Assembly (NCBI GenBank): GCA_001595885.1
Contig: LSSH01000055.1
Span: 1-5,586, forward strand
Reading direction: 5' to 3'
DNA: 5,586 bases
DNA from: Candidatus Proteinoplasmatales archaeon SG8-5
Lineage (GTDB): Archaea; Thermoplasmatota; Thermoplasmata; SG8-5
Position 1 is the stretch's first letter. Each line of letters begins with the position of its first letter. This document shows positions 1 through 4,799 of this stretch, in pieces. The translations under genes were made by a program, and so were the position numbers. The notes under the pieces were generated by a model. That model saw nothing but the letters and a program-made list of their open reading frames with translations. It searched no databases and had not been told where the DNA came from.

Positions 1-490
1 AGAAGTACCTGTCCCCGGCGACGGTCAGCTCCACCGTCCCCAGGTGGCCGGTGAGCTCCAACACGCCCTGCAGCCGCCCCTTGAAGAACTCGTACCAGAT
101 GGGCTCGGTGGCCCAATCGCTGACCTCGATCCTTACCTGGCTGCCGCGGACGTGTATGGCGTCGAACGTTCCGCCGGAATACCTGGCGTCCTGCTGCTTC
201 GTGGACAGGAACACGTATACCGGGTCCCGGTTGGTGAATATCGTGCGGAACTGGAAGTTGCTCATCACCATCTCGTAGGCCAGGCCGGAGAGGGATGTGT
301 TGTCGCCCTTTCCCATATGATTATCTATATCTGACAATAAAGATTCGAAATCGGACAGCGGGTACCATTGGTCCCCTTTGTAGTGCTCAGGCTGCCTGCC
401 GATCTTCTCCAGGCTTTCCCTTCCCCATTTCTTGGAAACCATGGCCAGTACATTGTTGAACAGGCCACCGTTCACCCTTTTCTCCGACAT
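1..490 (-). CDS. Partial gene: heme-NO-binding/DUF2378-like ligand-binding domain protein (3' end outside window)
   Basis: Reading from ATG at 490 gives 163 open codons to the window edge, starting MSEKRVNGGLFNNVLAMVSK. The pattern of a short N-terminal helix (GLFNNVLAMV), a KKWG..SLEKIG segment near residues 20-30, a WYPLSDFESLL segment near 42-52, and a late WYEFFKGRLQGVLELTG stretch near 133-149 followed by beta strands resembles the HNOB/DUF2378/V4R group of small-molecule-binding folds. That placement is from memory of family patterns and is tentative; I cannot assign a heme-ligating histidine. The gene follows the V4R gene with a 12-base gap and only a weak purine stretch (GAAGAG) before its start, so it is probably translated by coupling. 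It is in the same frame as the V4R gene and separated from it by one TAG. Residues about 46-56 are encoded by unusually A/T-rich codons. Function unknown; ligand sensing or binding is inference. Confidence 0.6.
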   Translation of the reverse strand, partial: MSEKRVNGGLFNNVLAMVSKKWGRESLEKIGRQPEHYKGDQWYPLSDFESLLSDIDNHMGKGDNTSLSGLAYEMVMSNFQFRTIFTNRDPVYVFLSTKQQDARYSGGTFDAIHVRGSQVRIEVSDWATEPIWYEFFKGRLQGVLELTGHLGTVELTVAGDRYF

Positions 491-502
491 AAACTCTTCA
501 AC

Positions 503-1060
503 CTAGGGTTTCCTGAACACCAGCTTGCACTGGTCGTCACCCTTGGAGACGCACTCCATCTCTTCGCCCACTAACTTCTCTCCCCTCACCTTGCTGAAGA
601 AGCCCTCGAAATAACCGAAGAAATATGAATCGATGGCTGTGTCGCGGACCTCGCCGGTCAACTGCTGGCACCTGCCCGCGGCGAAACCCGGGCTGGTGAG
701 GGTGATCTCATCGTCGTCGTCGTCGATGACGATCTTGCCCCAGCCGATGGCCTGGGTCTCCGAGCAGATGTACTTGTAGAGTTTCTCCTTGTCGTCTATG
801 AACAGCGAGGTGTTGCCCGTGGCCAGCATTTCGTAGAACTTCTCGCCGTAGGCCTTCCCTATCCGCTTCATCACCGCGGCGGCCGATGCACCCACAAGGC
901 TCTCCAGCTCCTTGTACAGGTCGGCCATTATCTCGGCCCGTGCCCATATCACGGGCAGGTTGCCGAACTGCAGTGCGCCGGACTTCTCGTCGATCTTCGT
1001 GTTCATCTTGTACAGGTTCAGTACAGCGTTCACCTCGTCGTGCGTTACCTCGACTTTCAT
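503..1060 (-). CDS. V4R (4-vinyl reductase type) domain protein
   Basis: A 185-residue soluble protein with no signal peptide or membrane segment. The C-terminal half fits the V4R domain: a YFFGYFEGFFS segment at about 146-156 and the closing signature GEEMECVSKGDDQCKLVF (165-182), with two cysteines at 170 and 178 spaced as the family usually shows. V4R domains bind small molecules and occur in regulators of aromatic degradation, in BchJ and in many archaeal stand-alone proteins; the ligand here is unknown. A run of five Asp and a Glu (113-118), encoded by a GAC/GAT repeat, probably forms a surface loop. The start at 1060 is backed by AAGGGG at 1073-1068 with 7-base spacing. The start lies 1 base beyond the TGA of the enoyl-CoA hydratase gene, so the two are surely co-transcribed. 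It has no DNA-binding region, so a regulatory role would need a partner. It ends in TAG, unlike the other complete genes here. Confidence 0.8.
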   Translation of the reverse strand: MKVEVTHDEVNAVLNLYKMNTKIDEKSGALQFGNLPVIWARAEIMADLYKELESLVGASAAAVMKRIGKAYGEKFYEMLATGNTSLFIDDKEKLYKYICSETQAIGWGKIVIDDDDDEITLTSPGFAAGRCQQLTGEVRDTAIDSYFFGYFEGFFSKVRGEKLVGEEMECVSKGDDQCKLVFRKP

Positions 1061-1061
1061 A

Positions 1062-1841
1062 TCATCGCCCCTTGAATTCCGGCGGCCTCTTTTCCGTGAA
1101 GGCCTTCATTCCTTCCTTCTGGTCCTCGGTGCTGAAGCAGAGCCCGAAAATCTCGGCCTCTATCGCGCACCCGCTCTTCAGGTCCACCTCGATGCCCTTG
1201 TTTATGGCCCTCTTTGAAAGTGAAACGGCGATCTCGCCGTTCGCCGCGATAAGGTTGGCCAGCTTCTTGGTCTCCTCCATCAGGGCCTCGGGTGGGTACA
1301 CCGCGTTCACGAGCCCGATGCGGTGGGCCTCCGCGGCATCTATCATCTCACCGGTGAATATAAGTTCTTTGGCCTTGGCCCTGCCGACAAGGCGCGGAAG
1401 CCGCTGCGTTCCGCCGAACCCGGGTGTCACGCCTAGCTTCACTTCAGGCTGCCCGAACTTCGCCTTCTCGCTCGCGAGTCTTATGTCGCAGGCCATTGCC
1501 AGCTCGCAGCCGCCGCCAAGCGCGAAGCCGTTCACCGCGGCGATGACCGGCTTGACCATGTCCTCGAACGCAGCGAAGGTGTCCTGGCCCAGCTTGCCGT
1601 GCTTCTGACCCTCCAGGGCGGTCATTGTCATCATCTCGGCGATGTCCGCGCCCGCGGCGAAGGCCCGTTCGGCCCCCGTTACCACGACCACCTTGACGGC
1701 GTTGTCGGCCTCCAGCTCTGCGGCTGCCTTTCCCAGCTCAGCGAGCATCCGGCTGTTCAGGGCGTTCAGCGCCTCCGGCCTGTTTAAGGTTATGATTCCG
1801 ATGTTCTCCTCTACCTCGACCGTTATGTTCTCGTAACCCAT
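1062..1841 (-). CDS. crt: Enoyl-CoA hydratase / crotonase family (likely 3-hydroxybutyryl-CoA dehydratase)
   Basis: Crotonase-fold enzyme of 259 residues, the usual length, that reversibly hydrates 2-enoyl-CoA (probably crotonyl-CoA) to 3-hydroxyacyl-CoA in the cytoplasm. Counting from Met at 1841, the oxyanion-hole segment AFAAGADI lies at 60-67 and the second one at ALGGGCELAM (107-116). Both catalytic glutamates of true hydratases are present: E113 in GGGCE and E133 in FGQPE, followed by GFGGTQRLPRLVG. The presence of both argues against isomerase- or hydrolase-type crotonases. The C-terminal EGMKAFTEKRPPEFKGR is typical. An ATG at 1847 is also possible, overlapping the upstream TGA as ATGA, but the ribosome site GGAGGG (1853-1848) directly abuts it, whereas it is 6 bases from the ATG at 1841, so 1841 is preferred. 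Substrate chain length is inferred from the thiolase and dehydrogenase neighbours, not visible in the sequence. Confidence 0.92.
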   Translation of the reverse strand: MGYENITVEVEENIGIITLNRPEALNALNSRMLAELGKAAAELEADNAVKVVVVTGAERAFAAGADIAEMMTMTALEGQKHGKLGQDTFAAFEDMVKPVIAAVNGFALGGGCELAMACDIRLASEKAKFGQPEVKLGVTPGFGGTQRLPRLVGRAKAKELIFTGEMIDAAEAHRIGLVNAVYPPEALMEETKKLANLIAANGEIAVSLSKRAINKGIEVDLKSGCAIEAEIFGLCFSTEDQKEGMKAFTEKRPPEFKGR

Positions 1842-1843
1842 CT

Positions 1844-2701
1844 TCATCCCTCCGTGTAATCATAAAAGCCTCTGCCGGACTTCCTGCCCAGCAGGCCCGC
1901 GTCCACCATCCTGATGAGCAGCGGGCACGGGCGGTATTTCGAATCTCCCAGACCCGCGTGCAGGACCTCCATGATGTGCAGGCACGTGTCGAGGCCTATC
2001 AGGTCTGCCAGTGTCAACGGGCCCATGGGGTGGTTCATGCCCAGCTTCATTATCTGGTCGATGTTCTCGGGCGTTCCCACGCCCTCCATGACGCAGTATA
2101 TGGCCTCGTTGAGCATCGGCATCAGGAGGCGGTTTGATATGAAACCGGGGTAATCGTTGCATTCCACCGGTGTCTTGCCCATCTTCTCGGCCGTTTCGAT
2201 GATGGCCTTCGTGGTCGCATCGTCGGTCAGATGACCGCGGATCACCTCGACCAGCTTCATCAGCGGGACCGGGTTCATGAAGTGCATGCCGATGAACTTC
2301 TCCGGGCGTTTTGTGGCCGCGGCGAGCTTGGTTATGGATATTGACGAAGTATTGCTGGACAGGATGGTCTCCTCGGGGCAGATCTCGTCCAGCCGGGCAA
2401 AGACCTGCTTCTTCAGCTCGAGGTCCTCGATGATGGCCTCGACGACCAGGTCGGCGTCCTTCATGTCGCCGAGCTCGAGGGTCGGCGTTATCCTGGCCAG
2501 CGCGGCGTCGCGTTCGTCCGCGCCGATCTTCTCCTTCTCCACGAACTTGTCCAGGCTCTTCTCGATGCCAGCCATTCCCTTGTCGACGAACCGCGCCTCA
2601 ATGTCGTTCAGCAGGACGTCGTGTCCTGCAACGGCCGCCACCTGCGCTATTCCAGCGCCCATCTGGCCGGCGCCTATGACCCCTATAGTCTTGACCTCCA
2701 T
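1844..2701 (-). CDS. hbd: 3-hydroxyacyl-CoA dehydrogenase (3-hydroxybutyryl-CoA dehydrogenase type)
   Basis: Complete 285-residue single-domain-pair enzyme that interconverts 3-hydroxyacyl-CoA and 3-oxoacyl-CoA using a nicotinamide cofactor. The Rossmann motif GAGQMG is at 10-15, and the acidic D33 after the second strand suggests NAD(H) over NADP(H). The catalytic set S119, H140, E152 and N190 has exactly the spacing of the human enzyme (S137, H158, E170, N208), in the contexts SSNTSS, GMHFMNPVPLMKLVEV and GFISNRLL. The C-terminal domain includes NHPMGPLTLADLIGLD (223-238) and ends LGRKSGRGFYDY. The short stand-alone form, without a fused hydratase, is that of clostridial Hbd and archaeal homologues. 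The start at 2701 has one of the strongest ribosome sites in the window, AGGAGGTGA, with a palindrome just upstream. Its TGA falls 2 bases before the preferred hydratase start. Activity on C4 substrate is inference from the neighbours. Confidence 0.95.
   Translation of the reverse strand: MEVKTIGVIGAGQMGAGIAQVAAVAGHDVLLNDIEARFVDKGMAGIEKSLDKFVEKEKIGADERDAALARITPTLELGDMKDADLVVEAIIEDLELKKQVFARLDEICPEETILSSNTSSISITKLAAATKRPEKFIGMHFMNPVPLMKLVEVIRGHLTDDATTKAIIETAEKMGKTPVECNDYPGFISNRLLMPMLNEAIYCVMEGVGTPENIDQIMKLGMNHPMGPLTLADLIGLDTCLHIMEVLHAGLGDSKYRPCPLLIRMVDAGLLGRKSGRGFYDYTEG
1848..1853 (-). promoter_or_regulatory. Ribosome binding site deciding the hydratase start
   Basis: Minus strand reads GGAGGG directly before ATG at 1847 and 6 bases before the in-frame ATG at 1841. 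A Shine-Dalgarno site needs several bases of spacing, so the second ATG is the likelier start. The site lies within the last codons of the dehydrogenase gene. Confidence 0.7.
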
Positions 2702-2707
2702 GTGCTT

Positions 2708-2716
2708 TCACCTCCT
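2708..2716 (-). promoter_or_regulatory. Strong Shine-Dalgarno site of hbd
   Basis: Minus strand reads AGGAGGTGA followed by AAGCAC and the ATG at 2701. GGAGGTGA is a perfect match to the usual anti-Shine-Dalgarno end of 16S rRNA. Its first three bases (2716-2714) belong to the neighbouring 16-base palindrome. Confidence 0.85.
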
Positions 2717-2729
2717 GCCGCGCGGCAGG
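2714..2729. repeat. Perfect 16-base palindrome upstream of hbd
   Basis: CCTGCCGCGCGGCAGG reads the same on both strands. As RNA it could form a 6-bp GC-rich stem closed by GCGC, with its 3' arm running straight into the Shine-Dalgarno site of the dehydrogenase gene. As DNA it is a good size for a dimeric repressor site. It sits in the only sizeable gap inside the operon. It is not followed by a T-run on the minus strand, so an intrinsic terminator is unlikely. Which role it has cannot be told from sequence alone. Confidence 0.6.
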
Positions 2730-2739
2730 TCATATGTTT

Positions 2740-2763
2740 TGATCATTATTTCGTGAATCATCA
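2740..2763. promoter_or_regulatory. A/T-rich imperfect dyad in the thiolase-hbd gap
   Basis: TGATCATT and AATCATCA flank an 8-base spacer and match as an inverted repeat at 7 of 8 positions. The minus strand here also has AAATAATG, a weak TATA-like element, so an internal promoter or operator serving hbd and the genes after it is possible. The evidence is slight. Confidence 0.25.
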
Positions 2764-2768
2764 AATCC

Positions 2769-3944
2769 TCACATCTCCAAAACCATCGTGACGGCGTTCC
2801 CGCCGCCTAGGCACACTGTCGCCATTCCCCTGTGTGAGCCGCGGTCCTTCATGGCATGGATGAGCGTGGTTAGGATACGGGCGCCGGAGCAGCCGATGGG
2901 GTGGCCCAGGGCCACCGCTCCGCCGTGCACGTTGAACTTCTCGTCAGGAATCTCCAGGGCCTTTGCGACCGCCACGGAGGCCGAGGCGAAGGCCTCGTTG
3001 TGCTCCACCAGGTCCATGTCGTTCGTGCTCAGGCCGGTGCGCTCGTACATCTTCCGGGTCGTGACCACGGGTGCGTTCATGACCAGCTCCGGCTCGCAGC
3101 CGCCGCTCTCGTACTCGGTGACGGTGGCCAGGGGTGTGATGCCATTCTCGGCAGCATGATCGCCGGACATGACCACCAGAGCCGATGCCCCGTCGCTTAT
3201 CTGGGAGGCGTTGCCGGCCGTCACCAGGCCGCCCTCCTTGAACACCGCCGGGAGCTTTGCCAGCTTCTCCAACGAGGTGTCCTCGCGCGGCCCCTCGTCC
3301 GTGTCGAACGTGATCGGGTCGCCCCTCCTCTGCTTGACCTGGACTGGTATTATCTCGTCCTCGAACTTGCCCTCCTTGGTGGCCTTCAGGGCCAGGTGGT
3401 TGCTGCGAAGGGCGAATGCGTCAACCTCCTCACGGGTCAGGCCGTACTTCTCCGCAATGATCTCGCCGGTGTTGCCCATGTGGAAGTCGTTGTAGAAGTC
3501 CCACAGTCCGTCGTTCACCATGGCGTCGACGATCTTGCCGTCCCCGAGACGGTAGCCGTACCTGGCCTTGGGCAGCACGAAGGGGCAGAGGTTCATGTTC
3601 TCCATTCCGCCGGCGACTATGACCTTGGCATCGCCTGCCTTGATGGCCTGGGCGGCAGCCACCACCGCCTTCATGCCGGAGCCGCACACCTTGTTGACGG
3701 TGAAGGCCGGTATGGAAACGGGGAGCTCCGCGGCGATCATGGCCTGCCTGGCCGGGTTCTGGCCCAGGCCTGCGCTGACGACGTTCCCCATTATGACCTC
3801 GTCAATGGAATCCTTCGAAATGCCTGCGCGTTCGACGGCTCCGGTTATGGCGAAAGCGCCGAGGTCGGGAGCCCTGATGTTCTGCAGGGTCCCGCCGAAC
3901 TTACCTATCGCAGTCCTCACTGCACTGGCTATCACAACTTTCAT
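2769..3944 (-). CDS. atoB: Acetyl-CoA C-acetyltransferase (biosynthetic-type thiolase)
   Basis: Full-length thiolase of 391 residues that condenses two acetyl-CoA to acetoacetyl-CoA or runs in reverse. Active-site residues fall at almost the numbers of the Zoogloea enzyme: nucleophile C87 in VNKVCGSGMKAV, N316 in NEAFA, H348 in GGAVALGHPIGCSGAR and C378 in CLGGGN. HMGNTGE at 156-162 corresponds to the HMG.TAE covering loop of short-chain biosynthetic thiolases. The segment at 284-300 (EPELVMNAPVVTTRKMY) departs from the common MG.GP.PA form and may mark a subfamily. An upstream in-frame ATG at 4028 would add 28 residues with no family counterpart and would run through the TATA box, so the start at 3944 (MKVVIASAVRTAIG) is chosen. 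A G-rich ribosome site, AGAGGGGGGG at 3960-3951, precedes it. First gene of the operon with the dehydrogenase and hydratase. Stop is TGA. Confidence 0.95.
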   Translation of the reverse strand: MKVVIASAVRTAIGKFGGTLQNIRAPDLGAFAITGAVERAGISKDSIDEVIMGNVVSAGLGQNPARQAMIAAELPVSIPAFTVNKVCGSGMKAVVAAAQAIKAGDAKVIVAGGMENMNLCPFVLPKARYGYRLGDGKIVDAMVNDGLWDFYNDFHMGNTGEIIAEKYGLTREEVDAFALRSNHLALKATKEGKFEDEIIPVQVKQRRGDPITFDTDEGPREDTSLEKLAKLPAVFKEGGLVTAGNASQISDGASALVVMSGDHAAENGITPLATVTEYESGGCEPELVMNAPVVTTRKMYERTGLSTNDMDLVEHNEAFASASVAVAKALEIPDEKFNVHGGAVALGHPIGCSGARILTTLIHAMKDRGSHRGMATVCLGGGNAVTMVLEM

Positions 3945-3968
3945 ATCGCGCCCCCCCTCTGGGGATAT
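3943..3968 (-). promoter_or_regulatory. Possible leader hairpin over the thiolase ribosome site
   Basis: On the minus strand ATATCCCC (3968-3961), a short AGA loop and a G-run are followed by GATAT (3947-3943), which includes the first two bases of the start codon. CCCC can pair with part of the G-rich ribosome site, and ATATC can pair with GATAT. If the transcript starts upstream of or at about 3968, folding could mask initiation. The stem is short, so this is only a possibility. Confidence 0.25.
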
Positions 3969-3989
3969 GGTCCGGGTATCGGTTGGCTG

Positions 3990-4006
3990 TATATAATTAT
4001 TTATCC
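3990..4006 (-). promoter_or_regulatory. Archaeal TATA-type promoter of the thiolase operon
   Basis: Minus strand reads GGATAAATAATTATATA, an A/T block in a GC-rich setting with the core TTATATA at 3996-3990 and a purine-rich stretch on its upstream side that could serve as BRE. A start about 25 bases downstream would fall near the A at 3968 or 3966, giving a leader of roughly 22-25 bases that includes the ribosome site at 3960-3951. This spacing fits archaeal promoters and places the five-gene operon under its own control, apart from purN. Confidence 0.6.
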
Positions 4007-4037
4007 GTTTACAGATTGTTCGTAACATAAGGACGGT

Positions 4038-4042
4038 AAAAA
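4038..4042 (-). terminator. Possible T-run terminator after purN
   Basis: Minus strand has TTTTT (4042-4038) after a CCCCG stretch, some 60 bases past the purN stop. Archaeal polymerase can stop at T-runs without a hairpin, and no clear stem precedes this one. The run is short. The rest of the 157-base gap 3945-4101 holds the thiolase promoter and no gene that I can support. Confidence 0.2.
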
Positions 4043-4101
4043 CGGGGTCGCTTGATTGTGAGTACTGGTTGTGAATGAACGAGTATCGCTGAACCGGAAC
4101 G

Positions 4102-4734
4102 TCACCCTTGAATGTCCTCGATGTCGACTATAGCCTTGCCGTCGACGAACCGGACCCTGCCCTCAGCGAACCATTGGACCACCAGCGGCAGCAGGATGTG
4201 CTCCTTCTCCAGGACCCTGGCCTGGAGAGTGTCTGGTGTGTCGCCGGGCATGACGGGCACCCGCATCTGCCCGATGACCGGCCCGCCGTCGATCTCCGCG
4301 GTAACCAGGTGGACGCTGCAGCCGGATTCCTCGTCCCCGGAATCGAGCACGGCTTCATGCACCTTCTGGCCGTGCATTCCCTTGCCGCCGAACCTGGGCA
4401 GCAGGGCCGGATGAATATTAATAATCATATTTTTATATTTACTGACAAAATAAGATGTCAGCATCCGCAGGTAGCCGGCAAGGACGATTAGGTCGATGTC
4501 GTGCCCGTCTATCTCGGCTGCGACCTCCTTCTCGTGCTCCTCCCTGGGCTTGCCCCTGTGGTCGATGAAGACCGCCTGGGCGCCGTGCTTACTTCCGCGC
4601 TCGAGCGCGAACGCGTCCTCGTTGTTCGATACCACGAGCACGACCTTCCCGTCTATCTGGCCGCTCTCGCACGCGTCGATGATGGATTGGAGGTTCGTGC
4701 CGCTCCCCGAGGCCAATACGGCTATTCTCAACAT
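4102..4734 (-). CDS. purN: Phosphoribosylglycinamide formyltransferase 1 (folate-dependent)
   Basis: Transfers the formyl group of 10-formyltetrahydrofolate to glycinamide ribonucleotide in purine synthesis, in the cytoplasm. The 210-residue length is normal. GSGTNLQSII at 10-19 binds the substrate phosphate, LAGYLRML (85-92) matches the folate-site loop with R90 and L92 as in E. coli, and the catalytic trio is N106 and H108 (INIHPALLP) plus D149 (EIDGGPVIG; E. coli D144). GGKGMHG.KVHEAVL is the usual substrate loop. The start at 4734 gives the family's N-terminus directly (MLRIAVLASGSG). No convincing ribosome site precedes it, suggesting a very short leader. It is divergent from the COG3199 gene, with 65 bases between. 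Codons 99-108, which cover N106 and H108, are strikingly A/T-rich. Use of PurN implies formyl-tetrahydrofolate in this organism, whereas some archaea rely on formate-using PurT. Confidence 0.95.
   Translation of the reverse strand: MLRIAVLASGSGTNLQSIIDACESGQIDGKVVLVVSNNEDAFALERGSKHGAQAVFIDHRGKPREEHEKEVAAEIDGHDIDLIVLAGYLRMLTSYFVSKYKNMIINIHPALLPRFGGKGMHGQKVHEAVLDSGDEESGCSVHLVTAEIDGGPVIGQMRVPVMPGDTPDTLQARVLEKEHILLPLVVQWFAEGRVRFVDGKAIVDIEDIQG
4411..4460. other. A/T island inside purN
   Basis: Only 2 of the 30 bases 4411-4440 and 8 of the 50 bases 4411-4460 are G or C, while both flanks are GC-rich. The block encodes K99 to H108 with A/T-ending codons at every codon except the single Met codon. 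The reading frame is intact and the protein motif is fully conserved. Confidence 0.75.
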
Positions 4735-4759
4735 CTTATCGGTGAATAATCGGACTCAC

Positions 4760-4777
4760 ATACTTAACCTTTTTAAA
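4760..4777. promoter_or_regulatory. Divergent promoter region between purN and the COG3199 gene
   Basis: TTTTTAAA at 4770-4777 is centred about 27 bases before the plus-strand ATG at 4800, the normal archaeal distance from TATA box to transcript start, so that mRNA would be leaderless or nearly so. A weak GAGGT at 4785-4789 is the only ribosome-like site. On the minus strand the same block reads TTTAAAAA and would give a start near 4747, 13 bases before purN. A weaker TTAAGTAT (4767-4760) would make purN nearly leaderless. Both genes may share this element. Confidence 0.5.
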
Positions 4778-4799
4778 CTCCCGCGAGGTTCAAGGCGCA

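Noticed and set aside
886..1608. Plus-strand open frame of 240 codons opposite the V4R and hydratase genes
   Set aside because: It spans the junction of two real minus-strand genes, and its Ser/Pro/Ala-rich translation is typical of an antisense shadow.
2714..2729. Palindrome as an intrinsic terminator of the thiolase transcript
   Set aside because: No T-run follows it on the minus strand, and a strong ribosome site does; a control element is likelier.
2901..4025. Long plus-strand open frame of 374 codons opposite the thiolase gene
   Set aside because: It mirrors a gene with perfect catalytic motifs, its translation resembles no family I know and is rich in Gly, Val, Leu and His as GC-rich antisense frames are, and it has no promoter or ribosome site.
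3945..4028. 28-residue N-terminal extension of the thiolase from ATG at 4028
   Set aside because: Family members start at MKVVIASA; the extension would be encoded across the TATA box and leader and has no ribosome site.
4108..4491. Plus-strand frames opposite purN as possible small genes
   Set aside because: They overlap the PurN active-site coding region, and their translations show no recognisable domain.
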